DNA of 64,000 bases from NCBI GenBank assembly GCA_022772675.1, contig JALEZW010000055.1, forward strand, positions 33,631-97,630, written 5' to 3'. Made by a program: the position numbers and the translations under genes. Numbering within the stretch: position 1 is the first letter of the stretch; every line of letters begins with the position of its first letter. The notes under the pieces are model-generated. The model did no database searches. It was given only the letters and a program-made list of their open reading frames with translations, and had not been told where the DNA came from. Origin of the DNA: Agathobacter sp. GTDB lineage: Bacteria; Bacillota; Clostridia; Lachnospirales; Lachnospiraceae. Of this stretch, positions 10,387 through 19,766 are shown in pieces.

Positions 10387-11133
10387 ATGAATTTTCTTGT
10401 ACTATTCCTGACATTTTTACTTAGTAAAACTGCAGTGAAACATCCGTATCTGCGCATTACGGCCTCGGCATTTCTGGGGGCACTTGTATCTGCCTTTATG
10501 CTGATAAGGTTACCCTATGGGGCAGCTCTGCTTGGAGTGGCTTTTTTTGTGATTCCTGTAATGTTATGGGGTTCCTTTGGAAAAGAAACAATAAAAAACT
10601 ATTTGTTTCGGATGCTGGTAAGCTGGTTTTCTATTGTGCTGCTAAACGGGGTTGCCACAGCACTCTATAACCTGACCGGCATAAAAGCCCTCCATCTGTA
10701 TTCCTGTCTGGTGGTTTTTGCAGTGGCGGCATCCCTTGCAGCTTCCGGTATAACTGGCATGAAAAGACAGCCGAAACGGCTGAATGTACATATTCTGCAT
10801 CATGGCAGGAGCGTGGAATGCATCGGGTTTTACGATTCCGGAAATCTGTTAACCATTCCGGAAACCGGGGAACCGGTCTGTATTGCGAGTCAGGAATTGT
10901 TACAGCAGGTAACCGATGACGAAACCGTGAACCGGGAAATTCCATTTCGGGCACTGGGAACAAAAAACGGCAGAATTTCCGTGTATCAGATGGAAGAAAT
11001 CAAAATAGAGGGAATGGGAAAGAAAAACAAAATTGAGAAAAAAGGTGTATGGTTCGGGATTGCAGAGCCGGGACTTCTTCTGGGGAAAGATTATCAGGTG
11101 ATTTTAAATGCAGCCTTATTGGAACGGTTTTAG
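10387..11133 (+). CDS. spoIIGA: Sporulation sigma-E processing peptidase SpoIIGA; annotated start probably truncates the N-terminus (see findings)
   Basis: Multi-TM N-terminus; CIGFYDSGNLL aspartic-protease-like motif; immediately upstream of sigE. Confidence 0.88.
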   Translation: MNFLVLFLTFLLSKTAVKHPYLRITASAFLGALVSAFMLIRLPYGAALLGVAFFVIPVMLWGSFGKETIKNYLFRMLVSWFSIVLLNGVATALYNLTGIKALHLYSCLVVFAVAASLAASGITGMKRQPKRLNVHILHHGRSVECIGFYDSGNLLTIPETGEPVCIASQELLQQVTDDETVNREIPFRALGTKNGRISVYQMEEIKIEGMGKKNKIEKKGVWFGIAEPGLLLGKDYQVILNAALLERF

Positions 11134-11241
11134 TACACCGAATAAAAAAGGTTCTGGTGTACTGTCTGGCAGTTGTGCAGATACCGCAAATACTGTAATG
11201 AAAAAATTTTAATGAATTTTAATTCAGGAAAGGAAAACAGT

Positions 11242-11973
11242 ATGACATTGATTCAGAAATTATGGCAGAAACTCTGCCTTATTTTTACGGGAGATGAAGT
11301 CTTTTATATTGGAGGTTCAGAGGTGCTTCCGCCACCCCTTGAGAAAGAACAGGAAAACAAGTGTTTAGTTGCATTAAGCGGACTCAGTGAAAAAAAGGGA
11401 GATATGACACCGGAGGATGCGAAAAAAATGCTGATTGAGCACAATCTCCGGCTGGTGGTATATCTTGCCCGGAAATTTGAGAACACGGGAATCTGTGTGG
11501 AGGATCTGATTTCCATCGGCACTATCGGACTCATTAAGGGAATCAATACCTTTAATCCGGAGAAAAAGATTAAACTCGCCACCTATGCCTCAAGGTGTAT
11601 TGAAAACGAGATTCTTATGTATTTAAGGCGGAATAATAAGCTAAAGCTTGAGGTTTCCTTCGATGAGCCCTTAAACGTGGACTGGGATGGTAACGAGCTT
11701 CTCCTGTCTGATATTTTAGGAACAGACGAGGACATTATCTACCGGGATATGGAGACGGAGGCTGAGATCGTCCTGCTTCGAGCAGCGGTAGATACCCTGG
11801 GCAAAAGGGAAAAAGAGATTATCTGCCTGCGCTATGGAATCGGCCGGAAAGATGGAAAGGAGATGACCCAGAAGGAGGTCGCTGACCTCCTTGGCATTTC
11901 CCAGTCCTACATATCCAGACTGGAGAAGAAAATCATGGTGAGGCTGAAGAAAGCTATTCAAAACAACGCTTAA
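11242..11973 (+). CDS. sigE: RNA polymerase sporulation sigma factor SigE (pro-sigma-E)
   Basis: [58 protein letters not shown] aggaaagg upstream of ATG 11242. Confidence 0.97.
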   Translation: MTLIQKLWQKLCLIFTGDEVFYIGGSEVLPPPLEKEQENKCLVALSGLSEKKGDMTPEDAKKMLIEHNLRLVVYLARKFENTGICVEDLISIGTIGLIKGINTFNPEKKIKLATYASRCIENEILMYLRRNNKLKLEVSFDEPLNVDWDGNELLLSDILGTDEDIIYRDMETEAEIVLLRAAVDTLGKREKEIICLRYGIGRKDGKEMTQKEVADLLGISQSYISRLEKKIMVRLKKAIQNNA

Positions 11974-12023
11974 GTATGATACAATGACAATATCAATGAA
12001 GTACGGGAAGGGGCGTTTTTATT

Positions 12024-13631
12024 ATGAGGATAGAGTTTTTAGGGGCGGACCGGGAGGTAACGGGCAGCTGCCATTATGTGACTTTTGGGGAAAAACATTT
12101 TCTGGTGGACTGTGGAATGGAGCAGGGACCAGATCTTTACGTGAATCAGGAGATTCCGGTGAATGCGGCGACCATTGATTATGTGTTCATTACCCATGCA
12201 CATATTGATCATTCCGGATTGCTGCCGCTTTTGTACAATCATGGATTCCGGGGGAAAATATTTGCAACCAATGCGACCTGTGAGCTCTGCAATATCATGC
12301 TTAAGGACTCCGCACATATTCAGGAGTTTGAAGCTGAGTGGAAAAACAGAAAAGCACGCCGGGCCGGTAAGCAGGAAGTGGTTCCCATGTATACCATGGA
12401 GGATGCACAGGGAGTATTGGAACACTTTGTTCCCTGCGATTACCATGAAGAAGTGCATGTCTGTGAGGGACTTAAAGTACGGTTTGTAGATGCGGGGCAT
12501 CTTCTTGGCTCTTCATCCATAGAAATCTGGGTGACAGAGGGAGAGGAGACAAGAAAACTGGTATTTTCCGGTGATATCGGAAATGAAAACAGACCCCTGA
12601 TTAAAGATCCGGAATATTTAACGGATGCAGATTATGTGATCATGGAGTCTACTTATGGCAGCCGGAATCATGATACACCGCCGGACTATGCGGTGGAGCT
12701 GGCGAAAGTCATGAATATGACCTTTACCCAGGGGGGAAATCTTGTCATTCCGGCATTTTCTGTCGGCAGAACCCAGGAGATGCTTTTTTATATGCGCCGG
12801 ATCAAGTCGGAGGGACTGCTTCCTGAGTATCCGGGTTTTGAGGTTTACATAGACAGTCCTCTTGCAGTGGAGGCAACCAGTGTGTTTAATAAGAGTGTGG
12901 CCGAGTGTTTTGATAATGAGGCACTGGAGCTGATTCAGTCCGGTGTGAATCCTATCCAGTTTCCGGGACTTAAGGTGGCGGTTACCAGTGATGAATCCAA
13001 GATGATCAATTTTAATTCCAAGCCCAAGGTAATTATCTCTGCTTCCGGTATGTGTGAGGCGGGACGTATCCGCCATCATTTAAAGCATAATCTGTGGCGT
13101 GGGGATTCCACGATTCTGTTTGTAGGTTACCAGGTACCGGGGACGCTGGGGCATGCGCTGTTAAATGGTGCGAAGAAAGTGAAACTCTTTGGTGAAGAAA
13201 TTGATGTAAAGGCAAGGATTGTCAATCTTCCGGGCATCAGCGGTCATGCAGACCGGGATCATCTGACGAAATGGATTTCCAGTTTTACCACGGCTCCGAA
13301 GAAAGTATTCGTGGTACATGGGGAGGAGGAGACCGCAGTCGGTTTTGCAGAGCATGTAAAAAACGATGTGGGCTTTGATGCCGTTGCTCCATACAGTGGG
13401 GATGTTTACGATCTACTGACGGGAGAACTCTTACAGGCAGGAAGCAGAGAACTGGTGGAGAAGAAAACCGTGCAGGGTGTTTACCGTGCCAAGACGGCTG
13501 CTTTCGACCGCCTGCTGATTGCCGGAGAGCGTTTGCTGGCGGTCATCCGTAAGTGCCAGGGTATGGCAAACAAGGATCTGGGGAAATTTGCAGATCAAAT
13601 CAATTCACTATGCGATAAATGGGACAGATAA
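12024..13631 (+). CDS. MBL-fold / beta-CASP metallo-hydrolase (RNase-like)
   Basis: HAHIDHSG metal-binding motif, VIMESTYGSRNH, SASGMCEAGRIRHHLKHNLW, GISGHADRDHL. Confidence 0.93.
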   Translation: MRIEFLGADREVTGSCHYVTFGEKHFLVDCGMEQGPDLYVNQEIPVNAATIDYVFITHAHIDHSGLLPLLYNHGFRGKIFATNATCELCNIMLKDSAHIQEFEAEWKNRKARRAGKQEVVPMYTMEDAQGVLEHFVPCDYHEEVHVCEGLKVRFVDAGHLLGSSSIEIWVTEGEETRKLVFSGDIGNENRPLIKDPEYLTDADYVIMESTYGSRNHDTPPDYAVELAKVMNMTFTQGGNLVIPAFSVGRTQEMLFYMRRIKSEGLLPEYPGFEVYIDSPLAVEATSVFNKSVAECFDNEALELIQSGVNPIQFPGLKVAVTSDESKMINFNSKPKVIISASGMCEAGRIRHHLKHNLWRGDSTILFVGYQVPGTLGHALLNGAKKVKLFGEEIDVKARIVNLPGISGHADRDHLTKWISSFTTAPKKVFVVHGEEETAVGFAEHVKNDVGFDAVAPYSGDVYDLLTGELLQAGSRELVEKKTVQGVYRAKTAAFDRLLIAGERLLAVIRKCQGMANKDLGKFADQINSLCDKWDR

Positions 13632-13684
13632 TCTCATAACATTCTGATGAAATGGTAAATTGCAAAGGAAAGGGATAAATCAGG

Positions 13685-14794
13685 ATGAGTAATTTACGAA
13701 AGAAAATGGTGATGAACCTGAAATATGGCGGAATTACTAAGGAGGAATACGAAGAACTGCAGGATGAGATCCTGGAAAAAGACCGAAGTTCCCTGCAGAT
13801 GACAGCCATCTGTCTGGTGTTTATGTTTACCGGACTTTTTCTTGGAAGTCTGGTAAATAATCTGATGGCATCTAACAGGATTGCGTATGCCATGCTTTGG
13901 CTTTGTTTTGTGATTCTTTATCTGATTACCAAAAATCTGAAAAAGAAAAGCAAGTGGCTGGTTCTGCCTCTTTGGTATGGGGCAATGACGTATATGTTTG
14001 TGTATGCGGCAGTTCTTAATACGATTGTCAGGAATGATATTTCTGCTACAACATTTTGCATTATCATGATCGTTGCACCGCTTTTGATTCTGGATAGGCC
14101 ATGGCGTGTGTTTAGTTATTTCACACTGGTTGTGCTGTTGTTTATCCCAATGGCTTTTCATTTCAAAAACGCATATCTGGCCTTTACGGATATGGTTAAT
14201 ATATTATGTTGTCTGTTTCTTGGAACGGTCATTCATTTTGGAATTATCCGTACGAAACTGTGGGAGATGATGCAGCGGCGTTATATTGAAAAGCAGAGGG
14301 ATACGGACAATCTGACCGGCTGCCTGACCAAGGCTGCTTTTGAAAATCAGATGAAGCAGTGTCTGAAGGAGGATGACAATACCGGGGTGCTGCTGGTCAT
14401 GGATGTGGATAAATTTAAAAGTATCAACGATAACTATGGACATACCTTTGGGGATTTGGTTTTACACACCTTTGGACAAAACCTTGCAGGGACATTTCCG
14501 CAAAGTTCGCTGTGCGGAAGGTTTGGAGGAGACGAATTTGTGGTCTGGATACCCGGAATTCTGACGAAAAAAGAGATTACGGAACATCTGGATGAACTGA
14601 TGGGTCGGATTCATTCCATTAAAACACCGGATGGTAAGATTGTGATTACGTCAAGTATTGGGATTGCGGAATGCCCGAATAATGGAAAAACCTATCAGGA
14701 GTTATTTGAAAATGCAGATGCAGCACTGTATACTGCAAAGAATCTGGGAAGAAACCGCTATGTGTTCTGCCCGGATATGGGAAAGGGGATTTAA
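13685..14794 (+). CDS. Membrane-anchored GGDEF diguanylate cyclase
   Basis: N-terminal TM helices; RFGGDEFVVW active-site motif. Confidence 0.93.
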   Translation: MSNLRKKMVMNLKYGGITKEEYEELQDEILEKDRSSLQMTAICLVFMFTGLFLGSLVNNLMASNRIAYAMLWLCFVILYLITKNLKKKSKWLVLPLWYGAMTYMFVYAAVLNTIVRNDISATTFCIIMIVAPLLILDRPWRVFSYFTLVVLLFIPMAFHFKNAYLAFTDMVNILCCLFLGTVIHFGIIRTKLWEMMQRRYIEKQRDTDNLTGCLTKAAFENQMKQCLKEDDNTGVLLVMDVDKFKSINDNYGHTFGDLVLHTFGQNLAGTFPQSSLCGRFGGDEFVVWIPGILTKKEITEHLDELMGRIHSIKTPDGKIVITSSIGIAECPNNGKTYQELFENADAALYTAKNLGRNRYVFCPDMGKGI

Positions 14795-14797
14795 ACT

Positions 14798-16024
14798 ATG
14801 GTATATGACTTTGTTGTATTGAATTTTGCACCACTGACAGGACTTTTATTTCTTTTCATTTTCCTGCTCTGTAATGGGGAGGTGGAGAAAAGGAGACAGT
14901 ATCTTTTTTATATTATTCTTGCGCTGGAACTTTTAGAAATGATTTTTTACAGTGCAGAATTTAAAACGGAAGCATTTGCGCATCCAACAGTGTGGCGGAC
15001 ATTATTCTCCGCACTGTGCTACAGTATTCGCCCGATGCTTCTGATTGGTCTGCTGTGTCTGTCTTTGCGTAAGGAGCTGTCAAAGCAGAAGTTTATACTC
15101 TTGTCAATTCCGGCAGTGATAAATATCCTTGCTTCATTTTCTGCATTTTTTACGGGAATTGTTTATTCCTATAATGCAAAAAATGAGTTGGTGCGTGGAC
15201 CTCTTGGGTATACCATGCATGTGATTGTGTTTTTTTACCTCATTATGATGCTGATTTGCAGCATTCGTTCATGGGGGAAAGGGGTGGGCCTGGAAAACCT
15301 GATCATCCTTTCCGGTTTTGTGGTCGTTGTAATTGCGATTGTACTGGAAGCAGTTTTTTCGGTTCGAAGTCTGGGAAGATCTGCAATCGTCCTTTCTACG
15401 ATTGCCTATTATCTCTATTTCCAGACACAGACCTACAATGAACAGCTTCGTGCCTATATGGAGAATACCATATCGACCCAGCAGGAGCATCTGCGGGAGA
15501 TGAATGTTATCAGTGTTCTGGCAAATGAATATGTTACGGTCTGTTATGTGGATGTGAAAAAAGATATTGTGACTCCCTACAGAATTACGCCGGTTTTAGA
15601 GGAACGGTATGGGGAGGTACTGCGTTCGGGGGTTTCCTTTGAGCAGGTCTTTAAGGCGTATATCAATCACGATATTTATGAGGAGGATCGGAGTTTTTTC
15701 ATGAATGTCTCGAAACTTCCGGATATGATTTCCTATCTGAAAGAAAACGGAAATCTTTCCAGAAAGTACCGTGTACTGCGTGAAGGCACCATGATTTACT
15801 GTGAGATGCGTGTGGAACTGGTTCCTAATGAAGATGGCACGGAAGATCTTGTTTTTGGATTTTCCAATAATGACTCCAGGGTCCGCCGGGAGATGGTTTA
15901 CCAGAGTACGGTTAAGCAGGAAATTGATAAAGTGGAGGAGGCAAGAAAAAGCCTTTCCGGTATTGCAGAGCTGGCGGGGCAGCTGAAGGATGAAATAGAG
16001 GAGAAACTGTCGGGGTTGCAGTGA
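14798..16024 (+). CDS. Seven-TM sensor-like membrane protein with PAS-like C-terminal region, no recognisable output domain
   Basis: About 7 hydrophobic segments then a soluble region (NVISVLANEYVTVCYVDVKKDIVTPYRITP); 4 bp after the GGDEF gene. Confidence 0.6.
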   Translation: MVYDFVVLNFAPLTGLLFLFIFLLCNGEVEKRRQYLFYIILALELLEMIFYSAEFKTEAFAHPTVWRTLFSALCYSIRPMLLIGLLCLSLRKELSKQKFILLSIPAVINILASFSAFFTGIVYSYNAKNELVRGPLGYTMHVIVFFYLIMMLICSIRSWGKGVGLENLIILSGFVVVVIAIVLEAVFSVRSLGRSAIVLSTIAYYLYFQTQTYNEQLRAYMENTISTQQEHLREMNVISVLANEYVTVCYVDVKKDIVTPYRITPVLEERYGEVLRSGVSFEQVFKAYINHDIYEEDRSFFMNVSKLPDMISYLKENGNLSRKYRVLREGTMIYCEMRVELVPNEDGTEDLVFGFSNNDSRVRREMVYQSTVKQEIDKVEEARKSLSGIAELAGQLKDEIEEKLSGLQ

Positions 16025-16158
16025 TCCGGAGGGATACGCTAAATATGACAAGCTCCGGTACGGTTTAATTGAGAAATTTGGAGAATCGCCCGTACAATGA
16101 ACCGATGGGGGCCGCACAAAGGTTAGATTCTCGAACTTTAGCTCACAGTCGATCGCCC

Positions 16159-16953
16159 TCAGCGAGAACCGGGCGAATCATTCAGGTACTGGTACATATT
16201 CTTCAGGGCATTTTTCTCCAGGCGGGAAACCTGTGCCTGGGAGATATGGATTTCATCCGCTACCTCAATCTGGGTTTTTCCTTCAAAAAACCGGAGCTTG
16301 ATAATCTGCTCGTCCCGCTTATTCAGATGGGAGAGGGCATCACTTAGAGACAGATCCTCCACCCAGTTATCCTCTTTATTTTTCTTGTCCGAAATCTGAT
16401 CCATCACATAAAGAGTATCTCCGCCGTCGGTGTAAACCGGATCGAAGAGGCTTAATGGGGTCTGGATGGCATCCAGTGCATAGACGATGTCTTCAGCAGG
16501 AATACCGCTTTCTTTGGCAATCTCATCCAGCGTAGGCTCTTTCTGGGAATCTTTGGAGAGACGCTCTTTTGCCTGCATGGCCTTGTAGGCAATGTCCCTT
16601 AAGGAGCGTGGGATTCTGTAGCTGCTGTTGTCACGTAGATATCGACGGATTTCCCCCACGATCATTGGTACCGCATAGGTGGAAAATTTTACCCCTACAT
16701 TTACATCAAAATTGTCGATTGCCTTCATGAGTCCGATGCATCCGATCTGAAACAGATCGTCCACATTTTCGTTGTGGTTGTGAAACCGTTTGATGACAGA
16801 AAGTACCAGACGAAGATTCCCTTCAATGTAGGTTTTACGTGCTTCCTGGTCGCCTTTTTGAATCCTGTCAAAGAGAGCCTCCTTCTCCTCATCTTTTAAA
16901 ATTGGCAGTTCCGATGTGTTCACACCGCAGATTTCCACTTTATATGAAGACAT
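16159..16953 (-). CDS. sigG: RNA polymerase sporulation sigma factor SigG
   Basis: MSSYKVEICGVNTSELPILK N-terminus; NLRLVLSVIKRFHNHNENVDDLFQIGCIGLMKAIDNFD; C-terminal HTH. Confidence 0.97.
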   Translation of the reverse strand: MSSYKVEICGVNTSELPILKDEEKEALFDRIQKGDQEARKTYIEGNLRLVLSVIKRFHNHNENVDDLFQIGCIGLMKAIDNFDVNVGVKFSTYAVPMIVGEIRRYLRDNSSYRIPRSLRDIAYKAMQAKERLSKDSQKEPTLDEIAKESGIPAEDIVYALDAIQTPLSLFDPVYTDGGDTLYVMDQISDKKNKEDNWVEDLSLSDALSHLNKRDEQIIKLRFFEGKTQIEVADEIHISQAQVSRLEKNALKNMYQYLNDSPGSR

Positions 16954-16990
16954 AACAAGATTCCTCCGATAAATTTTTGGTTTCTATAGA

Positions 16991-17248
16991 ATGATATGAG
17001 GGTCAAAAGGTATTTTGCCCCTCATTTGATACACGAATTGCTCCGTTGCTACGCAAGTCTTTGCTTCGCTCCGGTCGGCGCAAAGCAGACATCCACCGGA
17101 TGTCTTGCGCCCCGCAATTCTACACACATTCGGAATCCGTTGATTTTCCAAGGTAAATCACTACTTCCTCATGTGCGTGCGGGTCAACAAGTCAGAGCTC
17201 TTATCCTGCAAGCAGGAACGAGTTCTGACCTTTTGACCCTTGTATCAT
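16991..17248. repeat. Structured inverted-repeat element, copy A (complete)
   Basis: 20-bp imperfect terminal inverted repeats ATGATATGAGGGTCAAAAGG / CCTTTTGACCCTTGTATCAT; internal hairpins; related copies at 31059 and 59720. Confidence 0.8.
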
Positions 17249-17353
17249 AGAATAATCTTGTTCTTTTTTTTGCATTTTTATTCAGTTAATGTTATACTTT
17301 TCTCATGTTCGATGAAGGGGATTAAAATAGGAAAAATAAGGGAGGAACTTAAT

Positions 17354-17491
17354 ATGGATGAAGAAAAGAAAACAGTTGTAAACCCAAAGACGGAGAAAAA
17401 GAACGGGCCTGAGAGCGATGACTGGGCTACGGAGGCACTTCAGGAGATGGACGATTTTATTGAGTCCCAGGGAATTTACATCCGTCAATAG
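17354..17491 (+). CDS. 45-aa charged small protein (MDEEKKTVVNPKTEKKNGPESDDWATEALQEMDDFIESQGIYIRQ)
   Basis: Strong SD (gggagga) before ATG 17354; followed by an intrinsic terminator. Confidence 0.75.
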   Translation: MDEEKKTVVNPKTEKKNGPESDDWATEALQEMDDFIESQGIYIRQ

Positions 17492-17540
17492 GATTCAAAG
17501 GCATTTCCTTATGAAGACAAAAGAAAATCGTATATGGCAA

Positions 17541-17566
17541 AGAGAGGACGAGGGCCTCTCTTTTTT
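17541..17566 (+). terminator. Intrinsic terminator
   Basis: agagagg-acgaggg-cctctc followed by TTTTTT. Confidence 0.85.
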
Positions 17567-17747
17567 CATACAGTAAATGGATATATATCGTTCGTTTTCC
17601 TGCTTAGGAACAAATTCGTAACAAAATCCTTGTAAGACCGCATAAAATCAACAAATAAATTCATAAATCCTTAAGGAAATCTTAAGGACACAGGAAGTTC
17701 TGTTATGTTATAGTGATTTAGGAAGTTCAATAGAGAGGAGAACAATC

Positions 17748-19766
17748 ATGAAAAAAAAGGGACTACGATGGATATGTCTTCTGGCTTGTCTGGTCTGTAC
17801 AATGATTGGCCAGGGACAGGCTGTGCAGGCAAAGGATAAACCGGATTTGTCCGGAACAGTGACATTTCTTAAGGAAACGGATAAGAATTATCAGTTTCAG
17901 GTAGAGGTAAGAAATAAGGGAGAGGATTTTGATGGTACGGTACGGCTGTTATTTGATGGAACGAACGAAGATATAGGCTGTGCTTATGACAGAAAGATTA
18001 CAATTCCGGCCGGGGGAGAAAAACAGTATACCGTGACCGTATTGTACAACGATATGATGCGTGTACGGACCACCGGAATGCTGGCATTTTTAGATGAAAA
18101 AGGTCATGTGCTTAAGACGGAGCGGTTTCAGAATCCTCTTAAGGGCCAGGTGACCGGAGTCAGTGTCGGTATTTTGTCGGATCATCCGGATAAACTGGGG
18201 TGGATGGATATGAGGGGGGAACGTTATTTTATTCGAAACAGCGGATATCCCATCAGCCTTATGGAGGTCAATAAAGAAAATCTGGAAAAGACTTTGGATA
18301 AACTTTATTTTCTTGTGATTGACCAGTACGATGTCAGTTCCCTTGGAAATGATACGGTGAAAAAGATTGAGAAATGGGTGTCAGCCGGAGGTTGGCTTTT
18401 AATTGGAACCGGAGAGCGGGCAGAGGAGACATTAGGCGCATTTTCGCCGAATTTTACCGGTGTGACCTGTGGTGAGATTACCGCAGCTGGGGAGGAAAAC
18501 AGCGCCCATACAGCAGAACAGACCCAGACTGCATTTTACGATTATTATGACAGTGGGATTGACCTGTCCGCTATGGCGATGGCAGAGCTTATAGGACAGA
18601 ATGCTTCCTATGAATCCAATATATTCCCGGGCTGGGTTACGATGCAGGGGAAAGGAAGTGTTTTGGTCAGTGCTTTTTCCTTCGGTGAGGATGAAATGAA
18701 AAAAGCAGGTTCCTCGCTCTGTTCAGACATATATGATGAGGCGGTCTGCAATTCCTCCGGCACAAATCAGTATCAGACGGACAGTGACTGGGGATACATG
18801 GGGAGGGATGCTTTTGCGGCAATTGACCACAGGAACACCAGGGTCAATTTTTCATGGCTTAAGATTCTGATCATATGCTATGTCATTATGGTAGGTCCGC
18901 TTGTCTATCTGCTTCTCAGGAAAAAGAAAAAAAGTGAGTGGTACTGGGCAGCGGTTCCGGTGCTTGGAATTTTCTTTATCGGTATGGTCTATCTCTTTGG
19001 ACAAAACTTAAGGGTTCATGGAACACAGACCTATTCTGTATCGGTACAGAACGTGGATGGAAAGGATACGCAGAAGCTGGATACCTATTATCTGGCATAT
19101 CACTCAGGACTGAAGCCCTGGGATATCAGTCTTACAGACGGCTACACCAGTGCAGGAAGTGCCTTTTCCGATTACTATACCAGCTCTTCCCAGAAAGCGT
19201 CTGCCGACAGATACAAATACAGGGTAACTGCAGAGGATACCACTTCTGTGGGAATGAAACCTACATCCAATTTTGAGAATGCCTATTTTCATGCAGAGGG
19301 AACCGGAAAAGGACATGGGGAAATAAAGACAAATAGTCTTGTATGTACAGATACGAAAAAGAGTGGAACCATTACCAATGAGACAGGCTATGATATGCCG
19401 TATGTGCTGGTATTTTCCGAAAACAGAGCGGTGGTTTTATCCGATGTAAAGGCGGGACAGACTGTGGATCTGGCAAAAGAAAAGCCATTTCTGGAGCAGA
19501 CATCAAGCTATCTGGAGGATACCTTTACGATGCTGCAGGACTACGAAAGAGGCTCAAATGGAAAGGCAGATAAAAAGGACTCTGATTTTATCGGTGCACT
19601 CTTAGTGGGTGCCTGCCATACGGTAGGAGAGGATACCTGGAACAGTGACAAAATCTCTGTTATCGGTGTGGTGCCGGATTTTACGAAAACCGTAAGCAGC
19701 AAGTGTAATGAGAGGGCATATGGTTGTCTGTACACCTACGCAAAACAGGAGGGTAAGGATGCTTGA
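17748..19766 (+). CDS. Secreted/membrane-anchored protein of the VWA-ABC operon
   Basis: Signal peptide; internal TM; first gene of a tight multi-gene operon. Confidence 0.7.
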   Translation: MKKKGLRWICLLACLVCTMIGQGQAVQAKDKPDLSGTVTFLKETDKNYQFQVEVRNKGEDFDGTVRLLFDGTNEDIGCAYDRKITIPAGGEKQYTVTVLYNDMMRVRTTGMLAFLDEKGHVLKTERFQNPLKGQVTGVSVGILSDHPDKLGWMDMRGERYFIRNSGYPISLMEVNKENLEKTLDKLYFLVIDQYDVSSLGNDTVKKIEKWVSAGGWLLIGTGERAEETLGAFSPNFTGVTCGEITAAGEENSAHTAEQTQTAFYDYYDSGIDLSAMAMAELIGQNASYESNIFPGWVTMQGKGSVLVSAFSFGEDEMKKAGSSLCSDIYDEAVCNSSGTNQYQTDSDWGYMGRDAFAAIDHRNTRVNFSWLKILIICYVIMVGPLVYLLLRKKKKSEWYWAAVPVLGIFFIGMVYLFGQNLRVHGTQTYSVSVQNVDGKDTQKLDTYYLAYHSGLKPWDISLTDGYTSAGSAFSDYYTSSSQKASADRYKYRVTAEDTTSVGMKPTSNFENAYFHAEGTGKGHGEIKTNSLVCTDTKKSGTITNETGYDMPYVLVFSENRAVVLSDVKAGQTVDLAKEKPFLEQTSSYLEDTFTMLQDYERGSNGKADKKDSDFIGALLVGACHTVGEDTWNSDKISVIGVVPDFTKTVSSKCNERAYGCLYTYAKQEGKDA

